Of a DNA stretch of 64,000 nt, positions 9,109 to 19,292 are shown piece after piece (within the stretch, counting starts at the first letter, position 1; every line of letters starts with the position of its first letter). The translations under genes were made by a program, and so were the position numbers. The stretch is from Ancylobacter sp. TS-1 (GTDB taxonomy: Bacteria; Pseudomonadota; Alphaproteobacteria; Rhizobiales; Xanthobacteraceae): assembly GCF_009223885.1 (NCBI RefSeq), contig NZ_CP045144.1:3770001-3834000 (forward strand). Direction: 5' to 3'. The notes under the pieces were generated by a model. That model made no database searches. It had not been told where the DNA came from and was given only the letters and a program-made list of their open reading frames with translations.

Positions 9109-9744
9109 ATGCCGCGCAACGAACTGTTCCTGGCCTTCCTCGCGACGGCGGGCCTTTTCGCCTGTATTCCCGGCCCGGCCATGCTGTACACGGCGGCGCA
9201 GACGCTGGCGCGCGGCCGTCTGTCCGGCCTGACGGCGGTGCTCGGCCTGCATCTGGGCTGCTACGCCCATGTGGTGGCCGCCGCCGCCGGCCTCTCCGTC
9301 CTGTTCCATGCGGTGCCGCTGCTCTACACGGGCGTGAAGCTGGCGGGCGCCGCCTATCTGGTGTGGCTCGGCATCGGCATGTTCCGCACCCGGCGGCAGG
9401 GCGCGGAGGCCCCCATGCCGGCGCTCGCCGCCAAGTCGGCCCGGCGTGCCTTTCTCGAAAGCGTGGCGGTCGAGCTGCTGAACCCCAAGACAGCGCTGTT
9501 CTTCGTGGCGCTGCTGCCGCAGTTCATCGATCCGGCGGCCAGCCTGCCGGTCTGGGCGCAGTTTCTCGTGCTCGGCACGATCGTGAATGTGATGTTCACC
9601 TCCACCGACCTTGTCTGCGTGCTGCTGGCGGGAGCGCTGGTCGAGAGGCTGCGCCGTTCGAGCCGTGCGCAACGTCTCATGCGGCGGGCCGGCGGCGCCG
9701 TGCTGGTTGGCCTCGGCACGCATCTCGCCCTGCAGCGCAACTGA
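9109..9744 (+). CDS. LysE/RhtB-family amino acid exporter
   Basis: A 211-residue inner-membrane protein with about six hydrophobic helices. It carries the family N-terminus (LFLAFLATAGLFACIPGPAMLYTA, with the conserved IPGP) and the helix III motif VAVELLNPKTALFFVALLPQFID. LysE/RhtB proteins export amino acids such as threonine, homoserine or lysine. A strong AAGGAGA ribosome binding site lies 8-10 bp upstream of the ATG. It follows matB by 37 bp and may be co-transcribed, but no functional link is evident. The substrate is unknown. Confidence 0.88.
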   Translation: MPRNELFLAFLATAGLFACIPGPAMLYTAAQTLARGRLSGLTAVLGLHLGCYAHVVAAAAGLSVLFHAVPLLYTGVKLAGAAYLVWLGIGMFRTRRQGAEAPMPALAAKSARRAFLESVAVELLNPKTALFFVALLPQFIDPAASLPVWAQFLVLGTIVNVMFTSTDLVCVLLAGALVERLRRSSRAQRLMRRAGGAVLVGLGTHLALQRN

Positions 9745-9750
9745 GCCGCC

Positions 9751-10026
9751 TCACCCCCGCAGCTTGCCGAGCACCTCGATCAGCTCGGTGACCTTGGCGC
9801 GCTGCTCGTCGGCGTCGCCGGAGGCAATGGCGTGCTCGACGCAATGGCCGACATGGTCGCGCAGCACCTGCTCCTCGACCTTCTTCAGCGCCGCGCGCAC
9901 CGCCGCGACCTGGGTCACGATGTCGATGCAATAGCGGTTGTGCTCGACCATGCGGGAGATGCCGCGCACCTGCCCCTCGATCCGGCTCAGGCGCTTCAGG
10001 CAGGCAAGGCGGGTGTCGTTCTGCAT
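9751..10026 (-). CDS. csoR: CsoR-family copper-sensing repressor
   Basis: A 91-residue all-helical repressor of the CsoR/RcnR (DUF156) family. The Cu(I) ligands are present with correct spacing: Cys33, His58 and Cys62 (HVGHC). Binding of Cu(I) releases the DNA and derepresses copper export. It is divergent from the copper P-type ATPase gene, and two palindromes lie between them. The first ATG (10026) is used; a second in-frame ATG nine bases upstream (10035) would add MAS. That alternative would place the start inside operator 1. Confidence 0.9.
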   Translation of the reverse strand: MQNDTRLACLKRLSRIEGQVRGISRMVEHNRYCIDIVTQVAAVRAALKKVEEQVLRDHVGHCVEHAIASGDADEQRAKVTELIEVLGKLRG

Positions 10027-10033
10027 ACTTGCC

Positions 10034-10054
10034 ATATACCCTAGCGGGGTATAT
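10034..10054. promoter_or_regulatory. CsoR operator 1
   Basis: A perfect inverted repeat: ATATACCC, a 5-nt spacer (TAGCG), then GGGTATAT, immediately upstream of csoR. TACCC/GGGTA arms around a GC-rich centre are typical of CsoR sites. It probably governs csoR autoregulation. Its centre lies 33 bp, about three helical turns, from that of operator 2. Confidence 0.7.
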
Positions 10055-10068
10055 ATCGCAAGTGCCAG

Positions 10069-10085
10069 ATACCCGTGCAGGGTAT
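10069..10085. promoter_or_regulatory. CsoR operator 2
   Basis: Inverted repeat ATACCC - GTGCA - GGGTAT with the same 5-nt spacer as operator 1, lying on the copper-ATPase side. A further lone half-site GGGTAT sits at 10094-10099, just before the ATPase ribosome binding site. Assignment to the adjacent CsoR is inferred from position and arm sequence. Confidence 0.65.
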
Positions 10086-10113
10086 ATATTGGCGGGTATG
10101 CAGGGAGGGTGCC

Positions 10114-12602
<2,489 letters not shown>

Positions 12603-12606
<4 letters not shown>

Positions 12607-13070
12607 GCGCCCTCGCAGGCGGCGAGGCCGGCTTCCAGCAGCCGGCGGGCGGGCTCGTAGCGCGTCGCGAGGCGTTGCGGCCCGTCCTCCCAGGCGGCCA
12701 CGCGCTCCGGCGCGCGGTTGTCCTCATTGTCGGCCAGCTTCACGCGGATGACCGCGCGGTCGCCGCTGCGCGCCAGCGTCCCGATCCAGTCGAGATAGTC
12801 GGAACCCGCCGGCCGCGTCACGGCGGCGACGATCCGGCAGGTCTCGCCGGAGACCCCGAGCGCGCGCAGGCTCTGTTCCGTCACGCCGCAATCCTCGATG
12901 GCGTCGTGCAGCCAGGCGGCGTCGATCTCGTCGGCGCCGGCGTCGGGCCAGCGGTTCAGCAGGTTGGCGACGACGCGCTCGATATGCCCGACATAGGGCT
13001 TGCCGGCCTTGTCGAACTGTCCTTCGTGCAGACGTCGCGCGAGCGCGGCGATGTCCGGTCGCGCGGTCAT
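12603..13070 (-). CDS. HD-domain protein, small (p)ppGpp-hydrolase-like
   Basis: A 155-residue single-domain HD phosphohydrolase. The motif HDAIED and the N-terminal [20 protein letters not shown] resemble the hydrolase half of RelA/SpoT and stand-alone MESH1-type enzymes. The late KLADNEDNR motif is consistent with this. It may cleave (p)ppGpp or another nucleotide; the substrate is not provable. The start at the ATG at 13068-13070 removes an arginine/proline-rich upstream extension that has no family similarity. Its TAG stop and the copA TAG stop share the palindrome CTAG, so the convergent genes overlap by four bases. Confidence 0.8.
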
Positions 13071-13147
13071 GCGTCCTCCTTCGGGGTGGGTGAGAGCCCG
13101 AGTGTGCCGCAGGATCGGGGGCGGCGCCAGCATGCCGGAAACAGCAA

Positions 13148-13178
13148 CCCCGCCCCCGGAGCGGGTCCGGAGGCGGGG
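13148..13178 (-). terminator. Possible terminator hairpin of dadA
   Basis: Thirteen-base arms (CCCCGCCCCCGGA and TCCGGAGGCGGGG, one mismatch) with a 5-base loop lie about 70 bp past the dadA stop. On the minus strand the hairpin is followed by TTGCTGTTT, only a weak T tract. Confidence 0.4.
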
Positions 13179-13248
13179 CGGGAGCCGGAAGGGCTCGGCT
13201 CGGACCCGGGCGGCGGGGGGGCGCCCGGGGCTGGGGGGCGGCTGGACC

Positions 13249-14544
13249 CTATTCGGCGGCGATGCGCAGGGCCGGAGCGGGGGTCTCGATCGGCATGGCG
13301 TCGGCGATCTTGCCGGCGATGATCTGCGCGGTGGCGCAGGACAGCGTCCAGCCCAGATGCCCGTGGCCGGTGTTGTAGAACACGCCCGGCCGCTTGCCGG
13401 CGGCCACACGCGGCATCATGTCGGGCAGCATCGGGCGCAGGCCCGCCCACGGCACGACCTTCTCGGTCGACACGCCGGGGAACAGCTTGCGGGTCCAGTC
13501 GACCAGCGGGCGGATGCGGTCGGCGCGGATGTCGCGGTTCTCGCCGTTGAACTCGGCGGTGCCGGCGACGCGGAAGCGATCCTTGCCGAGCCGCGAGGTG
13601 ACGATCTTGGTCTTGTCGTCGAGCAGGCTGACCCAGGGCGCACTGTTCTGGCTCTGCTCGTCGTCGAGCATGACCGTGATCGAGTAGCCCTTGACGGGAT
13701 AGATGTTCACCCGGTCGCCAAGGCCGGCGGCGATGGCGCGTGAGCCGATGCCGGCGCACACCACGGCGCCGTCGAAGCGCAGCGTCTCGCGGGTGGGGAG
13801 CCTGTCCTCGGCGTCCGGGGCGAGGGTGAACGTCACCTCGACGCCGGTGCCATCCGGCCCCTTGCCGGTGTGGCGCACGCCCTCCACGCTCGCCTCGCTG
13901 ACGAAGCGCACGCCCCGGCGCCGGCACGCTTCCGCCAGCCCGAAGGTGAATTTGTGGATGTCGCCGGTCGAATCGGAGGGGGTGTAGAAGCCGCCATAAT
14001 AGTCGCCATGCAGCGTCGGCTCGATGGCGCGGATTTCGGAGGGCGTCACCTCGCGGCGCTCAAGCCCGCCCTTCGCGTAGAGCGAGGAGACGTAGCGCGC
14101 CGTGTCCTGGGCCGTCTTGTCGCGGTAGATGTGCAGGATGCCGCGCTTTTCGAGGTTGAAGTCGATGCCCTCGCGCGCCGCGATCTCGAACATGTAGTTG
14201 CGGGCCTGGATGGCGAGACGCGTGGTTTCGACCGTGTTGGCCTCGTAGTTCGGGATGTTGGCGAGGAACTCGGCCATCCAGGAATATTTGTGCCAGGAGG
14301 GCATCGGGTTCATCAGCAGCGGAGCGTCCGCCGTGAACATCCACTTGATGCCCTTGAGCACGGTCGCCCAGGAGTTCCACACCTCGGCGTTGGAAGCCGA
14401 GAGCTGGCCGCCATTGGCGAAGGAGGTCTCCATCGCGGCGTAGCGCTGGCGGTCGATGACGGTGACGTCGTAGCCCTTCTCGCTAAGGGCATAGGCAGTG
14501 GTGATTCCGGTGATACCGGCACCGATAACGGCAATCTGGCGCAT
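13249..14544 (-). CDS. dadA: D-amino-acid dehydrogenase (DadA family)
   Basis: A 431-residue FAD-dependent oxidoreductase. It has the N-terminal dinucleotide motif VIGAGITGITTAYALSEKG and the DadA-typical segment SFANGGQLSASNAEVWNSW near residue 50. It oxidatively deaminates D-amino acids, typically D-alanine, to 2-oxo acids at the inner face of the membrane. The start at the ATG 14542-14544 follows GGGAG. A tandem glycine riboswitch lies directly upstream in the leader. This suggests that glycine, or a compound yielding it, is the inducer, and that the enzyme may serve glycine or D-amino acid catabolism. No alr or lrp gene is adjacent. Confidence 0.9.
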   Translation of the reverse strand: MRQIAVIGAGITGITTAYALSEKGYDVTVIDRQRYAAMETSFANGGQLSASNAEVWNSWATVLKGIKWMFTADAPLLMNPMPSWHKYSWMAEFLANIPNYEANTVETTRLAIQARNYMFEIAAREGIDFNLEKRGILHIYRDKTAQDTARYVSSLYAKGGLERREVTPSEIRAIEPTLHGDYYGGFYTPSDSTGDIHKFTFGLAEACRRRGVRFVSEASVEGVRHTGKGPDGTGVEVTFTLAPDAEDRLPTRETLRFDGAVVCAGIGSRAIAAGLGDRVNIYPVKGYSITVMLDDEQSQNSAPWVSLLDDKTKIVTSRLGKDRFRVAGTAEFNGENRDIRADRIRPLVDWTRKLFPGVSTEKVVPWAGLRPMLPDMMPRVAAGKRPGVFYNTGHGHLGWTLSCATAQIIAGKIADAMPIETPAPALRIAAE

Positions 14545-14621
14545 GGGAGGCTCCCGCGCTTGAGGACCACTAGGCCGTCGCACACCGCGTTTCCGCGTGG
14601 CGCTCCGGCCGGCTGTCCCCA

Positions 14622-14841
14622 ATCTGTCGCGGTACCTGAGAGCTCGCCCCGGGACAGACGGCGGCGCCGTCCGGACATCCCGGGCTTCCCCTTCGGTGGG
14701 CGCCCTGGCGCCGTGTGACCGGCGTCGACGCCTCTCTCCAGATCGTCCTGATTATGCGGTCCGTGGTGCCTGAGAGTTTCCTGGGGGGTTGCTCCGTCGG
14801 CGCCGACACATGTCCGGGAGGACTGTCGATCTCTCCCGCAT
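14622..14841 (-). promoter_or_regulatory. Tandem glycine riboswitch in the dadA leader
   Basis: Two consecutive gcvT-type aptamers are read on the minus strand. Aptamer 1 spans about 14841-14754, closed by AUGCGG and CCGCAU. It contains GGGAGAG, GGCGCCGACGGAGCAA and AAACUCUCAGGCACC. Aptamer 2 spans about 14744-14622, closed by AUCUG and CAGAU. It contains GGAGAGAGGCG, CACCGAAGGGG and GCUCUCAGGUACCG. A linker of about nine bases joins them, the classical cooperative arrangement. About 77 bases separate aptamer 2 from the dadA start and would hold the expression platform. Glycine riboswitches usually switch expression on when glycine is bound. Confidence 0.9.
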
Positions 14842-15020
14842 AACCATTAGCAGACGGCTATATGCATCGCACAAAAGCATGCCTCATTCAAGGGCAGACG
14901 CGCGTGTCCGCCGCATGACGGGGCTGCGACCTTGGGAGGGGAGGAGGGTAAGACGCCGCGTAGCACCGCGCCGGGTGGGAAAGAGATTTTACCGAAGAAC
15001 TTGCCCTGCCTCCCCCGTCC

Positions 15021-15884
15021 TCACACGCTCGCCGCGTCCAGCCCGAGGTCGAGGATCGGGGCGGAGTGGGTGATCCAACCGACCGAGATCAGGTCCACCC
15101 CGCTCGCGGCGATGGGCCCCACCGTCTCGGCCGAGACCCGGCCCGACGCCTCGGTGAGCGCCCGCCCGCCGACGAGGGCGACCGCCTCCGCCAGCATCGC
15201 CGGCGTCATGTTGTCGAGCAGCACGGCGTCGACGCCCTCGGCCATGGCGGCTTCGAGTTGGGCCAGCGTGTCGACCTCCACCTCGATCTTCACCAGATGC
15301 CCGGCATGCGCCTTGGCGGCGCGGATGGCGGGGGCGACGCCGCCGGCCACCGCGATGTGGTTGTCCTTGATCAGCACGGCATCGTCGAGGCCGAAGCGGT
15401 GGTTGGAGCCGCCGCCCGCCTTCACCGCGTGCTTCTCCAGCGCGCGCAGGCCCGGCGTGGTCTTGCGGGTGCACACGATCTGCGCCTTGCCATGTTGGCG
15501 GGCGATGGCGACGAGGCCGGCGGTGGCGGTGGCGACGCCGGACATGCGGCAGGCGATGTTGAGCGCCACCCGCTCGGCGGTGAGGATCGCCCGCGCCGGG
15601 CCGTGGAGCCGCAGCACGACGTCGCCGGGGGCGACAACACTGCCGTCGCCGCGCTCGACCACGACCTTCACGGCGGGGTCGACCAGATCGAAGGCGATCA
15701 CCGCCGCGTCGATGCCGGCGACCACGCCGGGCTGGCGCGAGGCGATCACCGCCTCGAAGCGCGCCTCGGCCGGGATGACGGCATCGCTGGTGATGTCGCC
15801 GGCGCGGCCGAGATCTTCCAGCAGCGCGGCGCGCACGATCGGCTCGACCAGCAGGCGGGGCAGGGGGGTAAGGGCAGATGACAT
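15021..15884 (-). CDS. nadC: Quinolinate phosphoribosyltransferase (carboxylating)
   Basis: A 287-residue enzyme that converts quinolinate and phosphoribosyl pyrophosphate (PRPP) to nicotinate mononucleotide, CO2 and pyrophosphate: the third step of de novo NAD synthesis. Family signatures include ALLEDLGRAGDITSDAVIP at the N-terminus, CTRKTTPGLRALEKHAV, GGGSNHRFGLDDAVLIKDNH and the C-terminal GVDLISVGWITHSAP. Length is typical. It is the last gene of nadA-nadB-nadC; the 173 bp from nadB contains a family A palindromic repeat, so it may also have its own weaker promoter. Confidence 0.96.
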   Translation of the reverse strand: MSSALTPLPRLLVEPIVRAALLEDLGRAGDITSDAVIPAEARFEAVIASRQPGVVAGIDAAVIAFDLVDPAVKVVVERGDGSVVAPGDVVLRLHGPARAILTAERVALNIACRMSGVATATAGLVAIARQHGKAQIVCTRKTTPGLRALEKHAVKAGGGSNHRFGLDDAVLIKDNHIAVAGGVAPAIRAAKAHAGHLVKIEVEVDTLAQLEAAMAEGVDAVLLDNMTPAMLAEAVALVGGRALTEASGRVSAETVGPIAASGVDLISVGWITHSAPILDLGLDAASV

Positions 15885-15909
15885 CGCTCGACTCGCATCA
15901 CTCTCAGAG

Positions 15910-15977
15910 CCCTCATGGCCGGGCTTGACCCGGCCATCCAGTCATCTGGATCCCCGGGTCGGGCCCGGGGGTGAGGG
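15910..15977. repeat. Interspersed palindromic repeat, family A, inside the nad operon
   Basis: CCCTCATGGCCGGGCTTGAC...GTGAGGG with internal hairpins. It is shorter than the copy at 1425 because the central region is reduced to ATCCAGTCATCTGGAT. An additional half hairpin, GGCCCGGCCCAAGGCCGGGC, follows at about 16015-16034. It sits between nadB and nadC and could lower read-through or protect the upstream transcript end. Confidence 0.7.
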
Positions 15978-16057
15978 CCGTTCAATGGCTTCCCGTCGCG
16001 GGCGCCGGCGTGGAGGCCCGGCCCAAGGCCGGGCATGACGTGGTTTTCAGACGTCGC

Positions 16058-17572
16058 TCACGCCACCTGCCGCTCGTCCGAGGCGTCGGCGGGCCGCATG
16101 TCGGCCAGCCGCGTCTCCGAATGGGTGGCCAGCGCGGCGGGGGCGGGATGGTCGGCGCGGAAATGGCCGCCCCGGCTTTCCTCGCGCCGCAGCGCCGCCT
16201 CCGCGATGGCCAGAGCCACCAGCGAGAGGTCGTCGCCGGTGGCGTCGGCGATCTCGCCGAGCCGGCCGGCCGCCGCCTCCAGCCCCTGCGCGTCGCGTAC
16301 CACGCCGACCTGTCGGTCCATCAGCGCGCGGATCTCGGCGCGGGCGGAGGAGGGCGGACGCGGCGCCGGGGCGGCGAGGGCGGTGGCCATGGCCGGCAGT
16401 TGCGCGCCGGCGATGTCCTCGGCGATCCAGCGCGCATAGGCGAGGGCCTCCAGCAGCGAGTTGCTGGCGAGCCGGTTGGCGCCGTGCAGCCCGGTCGAGG
16501 CGACCTCGCCGCAGGCCCACAGGCCGCTCACGCTGGCGCGCCCGGCATCGTCCACCCGGATGCCGCCCATATGGTAATGCGCCGCCGGCCGCACCGGGAT
16601 CGGCTCGCGCGCCGGGTCGAGCCCGTTGGCGCGGCACAGCGCCGCCACGCCGGGGAAACGGCGCTCGATGTCCTTCATTCGCGCGTCGAGCACCACGCGC
16701 TGGCCGTCGGCGATCTGGGCGAAGATGGCGCGCGCGACCACGTCGCGCGGGGCGAGTTCCTGCCCCGGCACCTCGGCCATGAAACGTTCGCCGCGCGCAT
16801 TGAACAGCCGGGCGCCTTCCCCGCGCAGCGCCTCGGTGGCGAGCGGCATCGGGTCGGCGCCGACCGCCATGGCGGTCGGGTGGAACTGCACGAACTCCAT
16901 GTCGCGCAGCACCGCGCCCGCCCGCGCCGCCAGCGCGAGGCCGGAGCCGACCGCGCCGAGCGGGTTGGTGGTCGAGGCGTAGAGCCCGCCGAGCCCGCCG
17001 GTCGCCAGCACCACGGCGCGGGCGGGCAGGGCGGCGACGCGCCCGTCGCGGTCGCGCGCGGCGATCCCGGCGACGCGGCCCTGCGCGTCGGTGAGCAGGG
17101 CGCCCGCCCGCCAGCCTTCCATCACCTGGATGGTCGGGCAGGCGCGCACGGCGCGGGTCAGCGTCTCCAGCACCACGCGGCCGGTGCCGTCGCCGTCGGC
17201 ATGGACGATGCGCCGGCGCGAATGGGCGGCCTCCAGCCCGAGGGCGAGGCTGCCATTGGCGTTGCGGTCGAAAGGCGTGCCGATCGCGACCAGCCAGTCG
17301 ATGGCGCCGGGCGCGGCCCCGGCCACACGGCGCGCCACATGCGGTTCGGCCAGGCCGGCGCCGGCGGTCAGCGTGTCGATGGCATGGAAGTCCGGCCGGT
17401 CGTCCGGGCCGAGCGCGGCGGCGATGCCGCCCTGCGCCCAGCCGGTCGCCGCCTCGTTGCCGAGCGGGGCGGCGACGATGAGCGTGACCGGCAGCGGCGC
17501 GAGGCGCAGCGCGGTGGCGAGGCCGGCGACCCCGCCGCCGACCACGACGACATTCTGCGGCGAATGGTTCAC
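16058..17572 (-). CDS. nadB: L-aspartate oxidase
   Basis: A 504-residue flavoprotein that oxidises L-aspartate to iminoaspartate, the first step of NAD synthesis in most bacteria. It has the FAD motif VVVGGGVAGLATALRLA near the N-terminus, the succinate-dehydrogenase-like segments VVLATGGLGGLYASTTNP and HYHMGGIRVDDAGRAS, and GLHGANRLASNSLLEALAY. The start is GTG at 17570-17572, preceded by a GGGAGAGG ribosome binding site. It lies 22 bp after nadA, so the two are co-transcribed and iminoaspartate can pass straight to NadA. Confidence 0.95.
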   Translation of the reverse strand: MNHSPQNVVVVGGGVAGLATALRLAPLPVTLIVAAPLGNEAATGWAQGGIAAALGPDDRPDFHAIDTLTAGAGLAEPHVARRVAGAAPGAIDWLVAIGTPFDRNANGSLALGLEAAHSRRRIVHADGDGTGRVVLETLTRAVRACPTIQVMEGWRAGALLTDAQGRVAGIAARDRDGRVAALPARAVVLATGGLGGLYASTTNPLGAVGSGLALAARAGAVLRDMEFVQFHPTAMAVGADPMPLATEALRGEGARLFNARGERFMAEVPGQELAPRDVVARAIFAQIADGQRVVLDARMKDIERRFPGVAALCRANGLDPAREPIPVRPAAHYHMGGIRVDDAGRASVSGLWACGEVASTGLHGANRLASNSLLEALAYARWIAEDIAGAQLPAMATALAAPAPRPPSSARAEIRALMDRQVGVVRDAQGLEAAAGRLGEIADATGDDLSLVALAIAEAALRREESRGGHFRADHPAPAALATHSETRLADMRPADASDERQVA

Positions 17573-17594
17573 GGTGCGATCCTCTCCCGCGACG

Positions 17595-18692
17595 TCAGCG
17601 GATGGCGAGCATGCGTTCGACGGCGAGGCGGGCGCGGCCGGCCACGGCGGGGTCGATCTCGACCTGCGTGGTCATGGTCTCCAGCGCGCGGCGGATCGCC
17701 GGCAGGGTGATGCGGCGCATGTGCGGGCACAGGTTGCAGGGCCGCACGAACTCGATGTCGGGGTGGTTCACCGCCACATTGTCGGCCATGGAGCACTCGG
17801 TGATCAGCACCACGCGGGCGGGCTTCTCGTCGCGCACATAGTCGGCCATGCCGGCGGTGGAGCCGGCATAGTCGGCCTCCGCCACCACGTCCGGCGGGCA
17901 TTCGGGGTGCGCCAGCACCACGACGCCCGGATGCGCCTCGCGCAGGTCGCGAATGTCCTGCGGGGTGAAGCGCTCATGCACTTCGCAATGGCCCTTCCAG
18001 GCGATCAGCTCCAACTCGGGCACGTCCTTCTGCACGTTCTGGGCGAGGTATTCGTCGGGCAGCATGAGGATGCGCTTGACGCCCCATTCCTTCGCCACGT
18101 GCCGCACCACCTTCACGGCGTTGCCGGAGGTGCAGCAATAGTCGCTCTCGGCCTTCACCTCGGCCGAGGTGTTGACATAGGTGACGACCGGCACGCCCGG
18201 ATAATGCTTGCGCAGCAGGCGGATATCCTCCGCCGTGATGCTTTCGGCGAGCGAGCAGCCGGCCTTGCTGTCCGGGATCAGCACGGTCTTGGCCGGGTTC
18301 AGCAGCTTGGCGGTCTCGGCCATGAAGTGAACGCCGGCCATGACGATCACGTCGGCGTCGACCGTCACCGCCTCGCGCGCGAGGGCGAGGCTGTCGCCGA
18401 CGATGTCGGCCACCGTGTTGAAGATTTCCGGCGCCTGGTAGTTGTGGCCGAGCACGACGGCGTTGCGCTCGCGCTTCAGGCGCTCGATCGCCTCGACCTC
18501 GCGGGCGATCAGCGGCCATTCCGCCGGGGTGACGTGCTTGGCGACGCGGGCATAGAGATGGGGCAGCGGCAGCTCGGCCGGCGCGCGCGCGAAGGCGCGC
18601 GAGCTGTCGAGGCTGGCGGATCCGGCGATGGCGGGACTGGCGATGACAGGCTCGGCGGCGTCGCGGCGGGCCGCCACGTTCAGGTCCAGCAT
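17595..18692 (-). CDS. nadA: Quinolinate synthase A
   Basis: A 365-residue [4Fe-4S] enzyme that condenses iminoaspartate with dihydroxyacetone phosphate to quinolinate. The three cluster cysteines are in [22 protein letters not shown] and [12 protein letters not shown], as in the NadA family. The start was placed at the ATG at 18690-18692 because AAGGGAGGT precedes it at ideal distance. An upstream in-frame ATG would add 14 residues and would run through the operator at 18704-18724. It is the first gene of nadABC and lies next to two NadQ-type palindromes. Confidence 0.95.
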   Translation of the reverse strand: MLDLNVAARRDAAEPVIASPAIAGSASLDSSRAFARAPAELPLPHLYARVAKHVTPAEWPLIAREVEAIERLKRERNAVVLGHNYQAPEIFNTVADIVGDSLALAREAVTVDADVIVMAGVHFMAETAKLLNPAKTVLIPDSKAGCSLAESITAEDIRLLRKHYPGVPVVTYVNTSAEVKAESDYCCTSGNAVKVVRHVAKEWGVKRILMLPDEYLAQNVQKDVPELELIAWKGHCEVHERFTPQDIRDLREAHPGVVVLAHPECPPDVVAEADYAGSTAGMADYVRDEKPARVVLITECSMADNVAVNHPDIEFVRPCNLCPHMRRITLPAIRRALETMTTQVEIDPAVAGRARLAVERMLAIR

Positions 18693-18703
18693 CGCAACCT
18701 CCC

Positions 18704-18724
18704 TTATGCTCTTTTTGAGTATAT
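18704..18724. promoter_or_regulatory. Candidate NadQ operator 1
   Basis: Palindrome TTATGCTC - TTTTT - GAGTATAT, just upstream of the nadA ribosome binding site. It shares architecture and arm sequence with the second copy at 18767-18787, which starts exactly 63 bp away (six helical turns). NadQ is known as the NAD-metabolism regulator of Alphaproteobacteria; the link to this site is inferred from position. Confidence 0.65.
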
Positions 18725-18766
18725 CTTGGGCCAAAGAGAACCGGGCGTCAGGCCCGGCGATTGGGC

Positions 18767-18787
18767 TTATGCTAGGACTGAGTATAA
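18767..18787. promoter_or_regulatory. Candidate NadQ operator 2
   Basis: Palindrome TTATGCTA - GGACT - GAGTATAA in the nadA/acetyltransferase divergent region. Twelve of the 16 arm positions match a perfect dyad within each site, and the arms of the two sites agree at 14 of 16 positions. The position suggests overlap with the nadA promoter, and possibly with that of the divergent GNAT gene. Confidence 0.62.
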
Positions 18788-18863
18788 GTCGGTGTCAACA
18801 CTTCGTCACAAATCGGGCCATTGGATTTTTTCGGTGTCGGCAGGGCGAGGGGAGAAGGCGGGG

Positions 18864-19292
18864 ATGACGTTGAAGATCGAGCCGGCACAGGAAGCCGACG
18901 AGCGGGCCGTGGTCCATCTGTGGCGGGCCTGCGGGCTCACCGTTCCCTATAACGACCCGGCCACGGATTTCCGCTTCGCGCGCGCCGGCACCTCGTCCGA
19001 CGTGCTGGTCGCCCGCCTCGAATGCGGCCGCGTCGGCGCCACCGCGATGGTGGGCCATGACGGGCATCGCGGCTGGCTCTACTACGTCGCGGTCGATCCC
19101 ATGCTCCAGCGCCAGGGCGTCGGCGCGCTGATCGTCACCGCTGCGCAGGACTGGCTGAAGGCGCGGGGCGTGGTCAAGGCGCAGCTTCTGGTGCGCGAGA
19201 CCAACACGGCGGTCGTCGCCTTCTACGAGAAGCTCGGTTTCGAGGTGGCGCCGCGCGTCGTCATGGCGAAATGGCTCGACGGCCGCGAGTAA
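18864..19292 (+). CDS. GNAT-family N-acetyltransferase
   Basis: A 142-residue GNAT acetyltransferase with the acetyl-CoA-binding motif A, VAVDPMLQRQGVGALIVTAA (R/Q-x-x-G-x-G/A), and motif B, VRETNTAVVAFYEKLGFE. It resembles the YpeA-like small acetyltransferases. The substrate, protein or small molecule, is unknown. The ATG at 18864 has a GAGGGGAGAAGG ribosome binding site. It lies between the nad operators and nadQ, transcribed away from nadA, and converges on nadQ with only the stop codons between. A role in NAD metabolism is possible but unsupported. Confidence 0.87.
   Translation: MTLKIEPAQEADERAVVHLWRACGLTVPYNDPATDFRFARAGTSSDVLVARLECGRVGATAMVGHDGHRGWLYYVAVDPMLQRQGVGALIVTAAQDWLKARGVVKAQLLVRETNTAVVAFYEKLGFEVAPRVVMAKWLDGRE

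Noticed and set aside
14842..14900. Promoter of the dadA riboswitch leader
   Set aside because: TTGAAT and CATATA are visible on the minus strand but their spacing (about 21 bases) is too long for a confident sigma-70 promoter, so no feature was called.
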